NCBI GenBank assembly: GCA_963739375.1
Contig: CAVUAF010000015.1
Location: forward strand, 248,001-312,000
DNA length: 64,000 bases
Source of the DNA: CAVUAF01 sp963739375
Lineage (GTDB): Bacteria; Acidobacteriota; Terriglobia; Terriglobales; Acidobacteriaceae
Direction: 5' to 3'
Shown here: positions 28,262 to 38,541 of the stretch, one piece after another
Numbering within the stretch: position 1 is the stretch's first letter
How the letters are laid out: the number at the start of each line of letters is the position of its first letter
The notes under the pieces: model-generated
The model's input: only the letters and a program-made list of their open reading frames with translations
What the model was told of the DNA's origin: nothing
The model's database searches: none
Program-made: the position numbers and the translations under genes

Positions 28262-28717
28262 CGTCGTTGGTCGTTGGTCTTTGGCCGTTGGCGTCAGGCG
28301 CTGGCGGCGGAAATATGAGTTTCCAGCGAGTTGATCAGCCCGGCGAGGCTTCGACCAACAGCTTCGCACTTTTGCAGCAGCACCACCGCGTTGCGCTCTG
28401 TCAGATACTGGAGTTCTCGCGCGATCATGATCTGCGTCTGCAGTTCCATCAGCGAGCCTCGCGCGTGATAAAGGAAGCGCGCAAAGTCAGCATCCGTGCG
28501 CAGCCCCTTACCTTCTGCGATGTTGCTGGCGATTGAAACGGCGGCGCGGCGCATCTGGCTGATCAAGCCGTATTGCTCTTCCTTCGGGAAGCCCTTCGTA
28601 GCCTGGTAGGTCTCGATGACCAGCTCCATCGCGAGCTGCCAGACGCGCAAGTCTTTGAATGTGCTCGCCATCCACACCTCCCGTCGGCCAACGACCAACG
28701 GCCAAAGACCAACGACC
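28262..28717. mobile_element. Candidate mobile cassette: four-helix-bundle gene between perfect 23-bp inverted heptamer repeats
   Basis: The left arm 28269-28291 and right arm 28695-28717 are exact 23-base inverted complements, each made of GGTCGTT-family heptamers. The array extends to 28262 on the left and to about 28688 on the right. The gene's stop codon begins 2 bases from the left arm, and its ATG lies about 20 bases from the right array. The cassette is about 456 bp and carries one gene only, with no transposase. It separates a DUF1385 gene from prfA. I call it mobile by inference; no target-site duplication is evident by eye. Confidence 0.6.
28294..28671 (-). CDS. Four-helix-bundle protein (23S rRNA intervening-sequence / S23 family)
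   Basis: A 125-aa all-helical protein of the PF05635/TIGR02436 family. The hallmarks are FKDLRVWQLAMELVIETYQ, then FPKEEQYGLISQMRRAAVS, SIASNIAEGKGLRTDADFAR and FLYHARGSLMELQTQIMIA. The family is named from ORFs inside 23S rRNA intervening sequences and is structurally related to Avd of diversity-generating retroelements. Its biochemical role in stand-alone form is unknown. ATG 28671 fits the family N-terminus; upstream codons are within the repeat. Both ends abut heptamer arrays, and I suggest that the gene travels with them. Confidence 0.9.
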   Translation of the reverse strand: MASTFKDLRVWQLAMELVIETYQATKGFPKEEQYGLISQMRRAAVSIASNIAEGKGLRTDADFARFLYHARGSLMELQTQIMIARELQYLTERNAVVLLQKCEAVGRSLAGLINSLETHISAASA

Positions 28718-28752
28718 TGATGGAAGTTTAACAGTAGCTGGGCTCTTGATTG

Positions 28753-29739
28753 CTACGCCAGTACTAATTCCCCGCCGCGCTGCCGTTCCAGCTCCATGGC
28801 CTGGTTCAGCGCCAGGATGGCGCATTCCACCTGGTCGTCGGCGGGCGGCTGCGTGGTGATGTGCTGCATCCAGAGGCCGGGACGGGTCATGAGCGCGAAC
28901 AGCGAGCCGCGCTTCCGGGCGGCGTAACGAATGATTTCGTAGGAGACGCCGGCAATCAGCGGCAGCAGCGCCAGGCGGATGCCGAAGCGCGTCCAGAAGG
29001 TCGCCAGCGGAATGGCGGTGTACACCACGATCGAGATCAGCATCACGGTCATGAGGAAGCTGGTGCCGCAGCGCGGATGGAAGGTGGAGTAGCGCTGGGC
29101 GGCGCCCACGTCGAGCGGGTCCCCGGCCTCGAAGCAGAACACCGTCTTGTGCTCGGCGCCGTGGTACTCGTACACGCGGTGAATGTCGCGGAAGAGCGAG
29201 ATGGCCCAGATGAAGAAGAGGAAGATAGCGATGCGGATGACGCCGTCAATCAGGTTGAAGACCACCTGCTGGCCGAAGATCGGATGCACGCGCCGCAGCC
29301 CGGTGGCGGCGACCAGCGGCAGGAACTTGTACATGAAGATGAAAAACCCGAGGGAGAGCAACACATTCACGGCCGCCATCCAGCCGCTGATCTCCACCTT
29401 CTTCACGCCTTCCTGTTCGGCGATGTCTTCCAGCACCACGTCGGTGGAGAAGCGCAGGGCGCGGAAGCCCAGCACCATCGCCTGGCCGAGCGTGACCACG
29501 CCGCGCACCACCGGCCACCCCATCCACTTGTGCTTTTCGGAGGGACGGTCGAGCGGCTCGGAGTGCGTGGCGATCTGCCCCGAGGGCCGGCGCACGGCGA
29601 TCCCCCAGGCATGCGGGGAGCGCATCATGACGCCCTCCAGCACGGCCTGGCCGCCCACCAGCGTCTCCTCGCCGCTTTCCAGCGCGGGCAAAAGCTGCGT
29701 GGCCACAAAAAGACGGACGAATTGGCGCAAGCGTGACAT
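28753..29739 (-). CDS. DUF1385 (YqhQ-like) membrane protein
   Basis: A 328-aa protein. The conserved N-terminal block VGGQAVLEGVMMRSPHAWGI and the central YEYHGAEHKTVFCFEAGDPL, CGTSFL segment are the DUF1385 signature. About four to five hydrophobic helices follow from residue 115 (AAVNVLLSLGFFIFMYKFLP, NLIDGVIRIAIFLFFIWAIS, MTVMLISIVVYTAIPLATF). The function is unknown, but the gene often neighbours rpmE, prfA and prmC in bacteria, as it does prfA here. I used ATG 29739; an in-frame start at 29937 would add an unlikely lead. Confidence 0.9.
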   Translation of the reverse strand: MSRLRQFVRLFVATQLLPALESGEETLVGGQAVLEGVMMRSPHAWGIAVRRPSGQIATHSEPLDRPSEKHKWMGWPVVRGVVTLGQAMVLGFRALRFSTDVVLEDIAEQEGVKKVEISGWMAAVNVLLSLGFFIFMYKFLPLVAATGLRRVHPIFGQQVVFNLIDGVIRIAIFLFFIWAISLFRDIHRVYEYHGAEHKTVFCFEAGDPLDVGAAQRYSTFHPRCGTSFLMTVMLISIVVYTAIPLATFWTRFGIRLALLPLIAGVSYEIIRYAARKRGSLFALMTRPGLWMQHITTQPPADDQVECAILALNQAMELERQRGGELVLA

Positions 29740-29821
29740 CAGGTAATTAGATGATCGTTCAGGGGGATACGGCGCACGGACCGCTCGCATTAGATTACCT
29801 GAAAACGGGCTAAAAGACACG

Positions 29822-31384
<1,563 letters not shown>

Positions 31385-31435
31385 TTGCGCGGCATTATAG
31401 CGGGCAGCCGGGGCAGGACCGCTGGGATATAGTTT

Positions 31436-31523
31436 CGCCACAGATCAACACGGATCACCACAGATTGTTTGTTCTCACAGCTGCGGGGAAGCGATCGGTG
31501 CTGATCCGTGAGAATCTGTGGCG
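31436..31523. repeat. Long inverted repeat, CGCCACAGAT-CACGGATCA family
   Basis: The arms 31436-31458 and 31501-31523 match in 19 of 23 positions as inverted complements, with a 42-base loop. The same word occurs at the 3' end of trmFO (14996-15017). It lies between the carboxylase gene and the RNase H-like gene. It has no T-tract and is not a terminator by appearance. Confidence 0.8.
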
Positions 31524-31526
31524 AAG

Positions 31527-32018
31527 TCATTGCGGCGGGTGGCCGGCGGCGCGGTCGAGCGCGAGGTTCACCAGGCGGTCGGCCTTGCGGTTCTGCTCGC
31601 GGCGGACATGCTGAATCAAGAACCACGGCAACTGGCGCTGCAGCGCGCGCGCCCGTTCAAACAGCTCCTTGAGCCCGGGCGACTTCACCTTGTACTGCCC
31701 GCGCATCTGTTTGACCAGCAGCTCGGAATCGCTCAGCACCTTGAGCGCGCGATGGCCGTGCCCAAGCGCGTATTCCAGGGCCGCGAGCAGGCCGGAATAC
31801 TCGGCGTAGTTGTTGGTGCGGGCGCCAAGACACGCGCTGAGTTCCGCCACGTGCTGCCCCGCCTGGTCGGCGATGACGACGCCATAGGCCGCCGGCCCGG
31901 GATTGCCCCTCGCCCCGCCATCAATGTGCGCCACCAGGTACTCGGCCGGGCGCGCCTCCGCGGGCGCGGGGAAGAGTTCCTGGGATACCGGCTTCCGGGA
32001 TCGTGGGCGAATGGGCAT
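31527..32018 (-). CDS. RNase HI-like protein (RNase_H / RVT_3 family)
   Basis: A 163-aa protein of the RNase H fold. DGGARGNPGPAAYG carries the first Asp; NNYAEYSGLLAALEYAL holds the Glu, and ALKVLSDSELLVKQMRGQYKV the second Asp in SDSE. NRKADRLVNLALD at the C-terminus has the last Asp. It lacks the basic handle of E. coli RNase HI and is of the YpdQ/RnhA-like subgroup. Its substrate is RNA/DNA hybrid by family, untested here. It is followed by hslU after 11 bases on the same strand. Confidence 0.9.
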   Translation of the reverse strand: MPIRPRSRKPVSQELFPAPAEARPAEYLVAHIDGGARGNPGPAAYGVVIADQAGQHVAELSACLGARTNNYAEYSGLLAALEYALGHGHRALKVLSDSELLVKQMRGQYKVKSPGLKELFERARALQRQLPWFLIQHVRREQNRKADRLVNLALDRAAGHPPQ

Positions 32019-32029
32019 CGGTTGCTGCG

Positions 32030-33427
<1,398 letters not shown>

Positions 33428-33433
33428 AAAGAT

Positions 33434-33453
33434 GATTGCCCGATTACCCGATC
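33434..33453. repeat. Octamer array between hslV and hslU
   Basis: GATTGCCC, GATTACCC and a partial GATCGC fill most of the 27-base gap between the two genes, up to the hslV stop. Confidence 0.55.
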
Positions 33454-33454
33454 G

Positions 33455-34015
33455 CTAGAGCTCCTCGATGGTCACATTGTTGTTGGTAAAGATGCAGGTC
33501 TTGCCCGCGATCTTCATGGATTCTTCCACGATGCGGCGCGCGCTGAGCTGGGTGTGCTCCAGCAGGGTGCGCGCGGCGCTGAGCGCGTAGGGGCCGCCCG
33601 ACCCGATCGCGGCCACGCCTTCGTCGGGCTCGATCACGTCGCCCGCGCCCGAAATCAGGTACGTCTGCTCCTTGTCGCAGACCAGCAGCAGCGCTTCCAG
33701 GTGGCGCAGCGCCTTGTCGGTGCGCCAGTCCTTGGCCAGCTCGACGCAGGCGCGCCCCAGGTTGCCGTGATACTGCTCCAGCTTGGCCTCGAAGCGGCTG
33801 AACAGCGAAAAGGCGTCGGCGGTGGAGCCGGCAAAGCCGGCCAGCACCTTGTCCTGGAAGAGCCTGCGGATTTTTTTCGCCGAGTGCTTGACGATGGTTT
33901 CGCCCATCGTGACCTGGCCGTCGCCGGCCATCACCACCTTACCTTCGCGGCGCACGCACAGCACGGTGGTGGAGCGGACACGCGGCGCACGCGCAACTGA
34001 TCCCAATTTTTTCAT
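33455..34015 (-). CDS. hslV: ATP-dependent protease peptidase subunit HslV
   Basis: Threonine peptidase of HslUV. The catalytic stretch is STTVLCVRREGKVVMAGDGQ, with GETIVKHSAKKIRRL and GFAGSTADAFSLFSRFE. 186 aa. The oddity is the start: the catalytic Thr (of the TT pair) is about residue 16, not residue 2. No ATG, GTG or TTG codon lies in frame between ATG 34015 and the Thr. So a propeptide of about 15 residues (MKKLGSVARAPRVRS) must be removed, unless translation starts in another way. A perfect TATAAT lies upstream at 34030-34035 on this strand. Confidence 0.94.
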   Translation of the reverse strand: MKKLGSVARAPRVRSTTVLCVRREGKVVMAGDGQVTMGETIVKHSAKKIRRLFQDKVLAGFAGSTADAFSLFSRFEAKLEQYHGNLGRACVELAKDWRTDKALRHLEALLLVCDKEQTYLISGAGDVIEPDEGVAAIGSGGPYALSAARTLLEHTQLSARRIVEESMKIAGKTCIFTNNNVTIEEL

Positions 34016-34029
34016 GAGGCTAATCGCCA

Positions 34030-34058
34030 ATTATACCGCGCCCGATTTACTGACAACT
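34030..34058 (-). promoter_or_regulatory. hslVU promoter
   Basis: TATAAT (reverse strand, 34030-34035) lies 14 bases before the hslV ATG. A TTGTCA-like -35 sits about 15-17 bases upstream and overlaps the edge of the heptamer array at 34054-34081. Confidence 0.5.
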
Positions 34059-34081
34059 GAGAACCGGCAACTGGCAACTGC
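34054..34081. repeat. Heptamer array upstream of hslV and the MFS gene
   Basis: CAACTGA, GAACCGG, CAACTGG and CAACTGC in tandem lie in the divergent promoter gap. The complementary units (CAGTTNN) resemble the array in mnmG. Confidence 0.8.
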
Positions 34082-34157
34082 CCCCGGCCTTGCATTCCGC
34101 GGTTCGGCAGGGAATTTGTGCTTCGCAACCGCCCCTCTTCGTGGTGAAATCGCGCGG

Positions 34158-35384
34158 ATGCCACCGCGCACCCGCGTTCTCGTCCTGCTCTCGCTGGCGG
34201 AGCTGCTGGCGATGTCGCTGTGGTTTACGGGGACGGCGGTGCAGCCGCAGTTGGCCCGCGCCTGGACCGGAGGCCTGGGGCTGGTGTCGTGGCTGACCAT
34301 CATGGTGCAGCTGGGGTTTGTGGCCGGGGCGCTGCTGATCGCCATCTTCAATCTCTCCGACGTGTACCCGGCGCCGCGCGTGTTCGTAGTGTCGGCGCTG
34401 CTGGCGGCGGCGGCGAATGCCGGGTTCGCGTGGTGGGGCACCCGCAGCCAGCCGAACATCGGGGCGGCGCTGGTGTGCCGCGCCCTCACCGGCGCCTTCC
34501 TGGCCGGGGTTTATCCCACGGGCATGAAGATCATGGCCGGCTGGTTCCGCGAGGGACGCGGGCTGGCGCTGGGGATCCTGATCGGCGCGCTGACGGTGGG
34601 GTCGGCGATGCCGCACCTCATGCTGGCGCTGGAGTCGTTCATTGCCGTGCCGCCGGGGATGGTGGTGCTGCACGCCAGCGTGCTGGCGGTGATCGCCGCC
34701 CTGATCGTGGCGGTAGCGGTGCACGAGGGGCCGCTGGCCGCGCCCTCGCCGCGCTTCGACCCCACGCAGATCGGGCAGATCCTGCGCCACCGCCCCCTGC
34801 TGCTCGCCAATCTCGGCTACCTCGGGCACATGTGGGAGCTGTACTCGCTGTGGGCGTGGATTGCGCTGCTGCTGGCGGCGGCGGGCGGGGAGCCGCTGTT
34901 CACGCGCGAGCTGACCGCCTTTGCGGTAATCGCCATCGGCGTGGTCGGGTGCGTTTGGGCCGGCTGGGCGAGCGACCGGATGGGCGCCCGTGGCTCGCCG
35001 GTGGCCGGGCGGGCCCGCGTCACCATCTGGGCCATGGCGGTGAGCGGCGCCTGCTGCCTGCTGGCGGCGGAGGTGTTCGAACATTTCTGGCTGCTGGTGA
35101 TCGTGGCCCTGGTCTGGGGGATCGCGGTGATCGCCGATTCGGCGCAGTTTTCCGCCATCGTCAGCGAGGTCGCCGACCAGCGCTACGTGGGGACGGCCCT
35201 CACCACCCAGACGGCGCTGGGCTTCCTGCTAACCACCGTATCGTTGCGCGCCACGGCCGCAATCGCGGCGCACTGGGGATGGCGCCGGGCGGCGGCGTCT
35301 CTGGCCATCGGGCCGCTGCTGGGGATTTGGGCGATGGTGGCGCTGGCGCGGAGCAGCTCACCGCGAAAGGCCGAAGAAACCTGA
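34158..35384 (+). CDS. MFS transporter
   Basis: A 408-aa major-facilitator protein with 12 hydrophobic helices. Signs: MSLWFTGTAVQPQL in helix 1, then GAFLAGVYPTGMKIMAGWF (helix 4/5), GWASDRMGARGSPVAGRARV in the 8-9 loop (the D-R-x-G-R/G signature), and helices through LLGIWAMVALA. ATG 34158 follows the heptamer array and fits the usual short N-terminus. The substrate is unknown. It is divergent from hslV and convergent with the M50 gene. Confidence 0.88.
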   Translation: MPPRTRVLVLLSLAELLAMSLWFTGTAVQPQLARAWTGGLGLVSWLTIMVQLGFVAGALLIAIFNLSDVYPAPRVFVVSALLAAAANAGFAWWGTRSQPNIGAALVCRALTGAFLAGVYPTGMKIMAGWFREGRGLALGILIGALTVGSAMPHLMLALESFIAVPPGMVVLHASVLAVIAALIVAVAVHEGPLAAPSPRFDPTQIGQILRHRPLLLANLGYLGHMWELYSLWAWIALLLAAAGGEPLFTRELTAFAVIAIGVVGCVWAGWASDRMGARGSPVAGRARVTIWAMAVSGACCLLAAEVFEHFWLLVIVALVWGIAVIADSAQFSAIVSEVADQRYVGTALTTQTALGFLLTTVSLRATAAIAAHWGWRRAAASLAIGPLLGIWAMVALARSSSPRKAEET

Positions 35385-35392
35385 GGGCGGCA

Positions 35393-36515
35393 TCAGCCGC
35401 TCGCGCGCCGCAGCCGCTTCGTTTCTGCCAGCATGGACATGCTGTGCAGCACGTTCTGCAGGGTGACGATGCCCACCAGGCGGCCGTCCTCGACCACGGT
35501 GATGAGGTTCAGGCCGCGCGCGGTGAGCCGGCGGAAGGCCGCCGCCAGCAGTTCGTGGCGGTCGGCCACCTCGAAAACACGCTCCATCGCCGACTGCACG
35601 TAGCCGTTGCCCTCGGCGCGCAAGGCGCGCAGGATACCGCGGCGCGATATCACCCCCACCAGGTCGGTGCCGCGAATCACGGGAAAATCCTCCTGCAGCG
35701 AGTGCACCGACTTGGCGAGAGCGTCTTCCAGGGTGTCGGCGGGCGAGAGGGTGGCGAAGTCGGTGAGCATGATGTCTTCCATGTGCACGCCCTCGAGCAC
35801 CGACTGGAAGAACATGCCCCGCTCCTCCAACTGCGCCCCCACGAAGAGGAAGAGCCCCACCAGCATCAGCCACGTGTCCTTCCACACCCCGAGCAGGATG
35901 AAGAGCGTGGAAAAGACCTGGCCGAGGGTGACCGCGCGGCGGGTTGCCTCCGCCCAGGGCAGGCGGCGCGCCCACCAGGCGCGCAGCACGCGCCCCCCGT
36001 CCAGGGGATAGGCGGGCAGCAGGTTGAAGGCGCCGAGCGCCAGGTTGGTGCAGGACCAGGCTGCGCAGCAGCCCGCCGGAGTAAACCAGTGGGTGCTTCC
36101 ATAGCGGGACCTCGGGGGCGATGCCGCGGACGATGGCCGCCGCCAGCCCGGCCAGCAGGAAGTTGACCAGCGGCCCGGCGATCGAGATGCGCAGGTCGCG
36201 GCGCCAGCGCGGCCCGCCCTGGCCTTCGGGCGCGTCGTAGGGCATCTCGTCCATCAGGGTGACGCCGCCGATGGGCAGCAGGACAATGGCCCGCACCGTG
36301 ACCCGCTCATGCATGGCCACCAGCGCGTGGCCCATCTCGTGCAGCAGGACCGAGCCGAAAATGATCCCCAGGAGCGCCAGACCGCGCTCCGGCGCCACCC
36401 CCTGGGGCGCCGCCGACTCCGTGAACCACACCACGATCAGGAGAAAGAGGAAGGTCAGGTGGAGGCGCAGGTTGACGCCGAACAAGCGGCCGACGGGGAT
36501 GGACCAGGTGGTCAT
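35393..36515 (-). pseudogene. Site-2 (M50-family) metalloprotease with C-terminal CBS pair, broken by one frameshift
   Basis: The first frame (ATG 36515) has IPVGRLFGVNLRLHLTFLFL and the zinc motif in LLHEMGHALVAMHE, then VRAIVLLPIGGVTL and membrane segments to PLWKHPLVYSGGLLRSL. At about 36050-36065 the frame shifts by one base. The other frame then continues TNLALGAFNLLPAYPLDGG with the third zinc ligand in the LDGGR box, more membrane helices, and a CBS pair (MLTDFATLSPADTL..., VFEVADRHELLAAAFRRLTA) to 35393. The parts join exactly as in intact Rip1/SpoIVFB-like proteins, so this is one gene. Whether the indel is real or a sequencing slip cannot be told from one sequence. Confidence 0.85.
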
Positions 36516-36603
36516 GAGGTCTGCGGACAACGTCCGCAAATGACATTCTTACACGGCGGCGCCCCCTATACACTGCGGAGACGCCTTCCGGCGTTCGATT
36601 CGG

Positions 36604-37170
36604 ATGCGCATTATTGCCGGCCAGTACCGCAGCCGTCCGCTCCACGCGCCGCGCGGCCGGGACGTACGTCCCACCTCCGACCGGCTGCGGGAGACCCTGT
36701 TCAACGTGCTGACCGCGGGGAATCCGGCGGCGCTGGCCGCCAGCGTCTGGCTCGATCTTTTTGCCGGGTCGGGGGCAGTGGGCCTCGAGGCGCTGAGCCG
36801 CGGCGCTCGCCGGGTGTACTTCGTGGAGTCGTCGCGCACCGCCGCCGCCACCATCCGCCGCAACCTCAAGGCGCTCGGCATCGCGGAGGGGTACGAGCTG
36901 CACGAGCGGCCGGTCGGGCTGGCGCTGCGCCAACTGGACGCCGCCGGGGTGGTGGCGGACGTCTGCTTCCTCGACCCGCCGTACGCCGACGCCGCGGCCT
37001 ACCACGAGACCCTGGAGTTCCTGGCACAGTCCCGCGTGCTGGGTGCGGCAGGCATCGCGGTTGCCGAACACGACCAGCGCTTCGACCCCGGCGAAGCCTG
37101 CGGCGAATTGCGACGCTACCGGCACTTGACGCAGGGCGACGCGGCGCTCAGCTTCTACCGCCGTGTGTGA
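36604..37170 (+). CDS. rsmD: 16S rRNA (guanine(966)-N(2))-methyltransferase RsmD
   Basis: SAM-dependent m2G966 methylase acting on the small ribosomal subunit. MRIIAGQYRSRPL at the start, then RPTSDRLRETLFNVL, WLDLFAGSGAVGLEALSRGA (SAM motif I) and CFLDPPYAD (catalytic DPPY). 188 aa, normal. It is divergent from the M50 gene, with an 88-base gap. It ends with FYRRV at 37170. Confidence 0.95.
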   Translation: MRIIAGQYRSRPLHAPRGRDVRPTSDRLRETLFNVLTAGNPAALAASVWLDLFAGSGAVGLEALSRGARRVYFVESSRTAAATIRRNLKALGIAEGYELHERPVGLALRQLDAAGVVADVCFLDPPYADAAAYHETLEFLAQSRVLGAAGIAVAEHDQRFDPGEACGELRRYRHLTQGDAALSFYRRV

Positions 37171-37424
37171 GCCGGCGCCGCCTGCCGTCCACGCCCTTAA
37201 CCTACTGGTAAATTGAACTGCGGTAACGATTTAACTCATTTGGCAGCAACCGAAATGGTTGACAGTCCCATTCCGGGCTGTTAACTTTGCCTCGCTGTTC
37301 CCGTAGACCTCTGGCCGGGGCGAGACGGTAACCGCCGTCAGGGCATCGTGAGTTGCATCGCCGCCGCAACCCGCTGCCGTAGGAAGAAATAAGCCCGGCA
37401 AAATCGAGCATTATCAGGAAACGC
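37171..37424 (+). promoter_or_regulatory. 254-bp leader before the M23 peptidase gene, with a promoter and possible structured RNA
   Basis: TTGACA (37259-37264), 17 bases and TAACTT (37282-37287) form a good promoter. It leaves a transcribed leader of about 130 bases. The leader has GC-rich complementary stretches (CTCGC/GCGAG at about 37292/37319; GACGG/CCGTC) and ends in a poorly marked ribosome-binding site. I could not match it to a known riboswitch class. No gene is visible here. Confidence 0.45.
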
Positions 37425-38336
37425 TTGCGAAAGCGCTATTACATCCTGTTCGTAGCCCGCGGGTCTGAGGGAGAACTCCGCAAGATTCCCATTCCCCTGC
37501 ACTACCTGTACGTGTTCCTGGTGGGAGCGCTCATCGGCATGATGACCATCACCGGCATGGCGGGGTCCTACACCCGCATGCTGATGAAGGTGGCGCGCTT
37601 CAACCAGCTGCGCTCGGAAAAGGAAGCGCTGAAGCAGCGCTATAACACGCTGGAGCAGGTAGCTCTGGAAAAAGAGATCCAGGCGGCGTCGTTGAGTTCC
37701 CTGGCCGACGAGGTCTCCTCGCTCTACGGCCTGAAGACGGAATCGCTGCTCACGCGCAACGCCGCCCCGCTCAGCACCGACCAGCTCGACTCCTCGTTCC
37801 AACGCCTGTACGCGCTCAAGACCACGGCCATGAGCGGCGCCGCCACGCTGGGCATCGGCTTCGGACCGCAGCACAACGCCACCATGGCCGACTGGCTGCA
37901 GCTGGCCTCCTCGCCCATGGTGTGGCCGGTGGAAGGGACCGTGACCGGCTCCTTCGGGGAGCGCATCGACCCCTTTAACGGGGAGGGCGCGTTCCACAGC
38001 GGCGTCGATATTTCCACCAGCTACGGCCGCGCCGTGGTGGCGCCGGCCGACGGAGTGGTGACCTTCGCCGACCAGCAGGCCGGCTATGGACGCCTGGTGA
38101 TCGTCGAGCACGCGCACGACATCAGCACCCGCTATGGGCACCTCGGCGGCTTTGCCGTTACCCCCGGCCAGGTGGTGCATCGCGGCGACGTCATCGGTTA
38201 TGTCGGACTCAGCGGCCGCAGCACCGGTCCCCACCTGCACTACGAAGTGCGCATTCACGACGTCCCCGTCAATCCCTACCACTACCTGCGCACCACCGTG
38301 GCGAAACTCCGGCCCCTGAGCACGTCGGCGGACTAA
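37425..38336 (+). CDS. M23-family (LytM-type) murein hydrolase with N-terminal membrane anchor
   Basis: A 303-aa cell-wall metallopeptidase or endopeptidase regulator. The cytoplasmic start is RKRYYILFVARGSEG. A membrane helix at about 26-46 is followed by a coiled-coil (about 47-105, FNQLRSEKEALKQRYNTLEQ) and the LytM domain (about 165-290). That domain has GSFGERIDPFNGEGAFHSGVD (H and D zinc ligands), HLGG and GPHLHYEVR. All zinc-binding residues of M23 peptidases seem intact, so it is probably active. The start is TTG 37425. A long leader precedes it. Confidence 0.9.
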   Translation: MRKRYYILFVARGSEGELRKIPIPLHYLYVFLVGALIGMMTITGMAGSYTRMLMKVARFNQLRSEKEALKQRYNTLEQVALEKEIQAASLSSLADEVSSLYGLKTESLLTRNAAPLSTDQLDSSFQRLYALKTTAMSGAATLGIGFGPQHNATMADWLQLASSPMVWPVEGTVTGSFGERIDPFNGEGAFHSGVDISTSYGRAVVAPADGVVTFADQQAGYGRLVIVEHAHDISTRYGHLGGFAVTPGQVVHRGDVIGYVGLSGRSTGPHLHYEVRIHDVPVNPYHYLRTTVAKLRPLSTSAD

Positions 38337-38341
38337 TCTCG

Positions 38342-38541
38342 AAGCTCTAAGCCATAAGCTCTACACCCTAAGCTCTAAGCGACTGCTGCATTTGGGCGAA
38401 GCACTCACCACCGCCAGCCTGGCGCCCCGTCCTTCGCTGCGCTCAGGACGCGGGCCTGCTGGTTGGTTCAGGGAGCAGTCCTACGGAATGCAGTGGCTGG
38501 AGCTTCAAGCTCAGAGCTTACGGCTTCGAGCTTACAGCTGG
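38342..38541. repeat. MITE-like element: inverted heptamer arrays around a 120-bp core
   Basis: The left array (38345-38379) is CTCTAAG, CCATAAG, CTCTACA, CCCTAAG, CTCTAAG. The right array (38500-38541) is GAGCTTC, AAGCTCA, GAGCTTA, CGGCTTC, GAGCTTA, CAGCTGG, roughly the complement. The core holds a small palindrome, GTCCT...AGGAC (38429-38449), around TTCGCTGCGCTC, and an extended GC-rich stretch. It has no gene. The right array includes the lpxC stop codon. Confidence 0.75.

Noticed and set aside
29740..29821. Inverted CAGGTAAT / ATTACCTG pair between the DUF1385 and carboxylase genes
   Set aside because: The arms are short and imperfect, there is no T-tract, and the repeat period is not clear; too weak to call.
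37259..37424. Known c-di-GMP or c-di-AMP riboswitch before the M23 gene
   Set aside because: I could not find the conserved core of either class by eye, so only an unclassified leader is reported.
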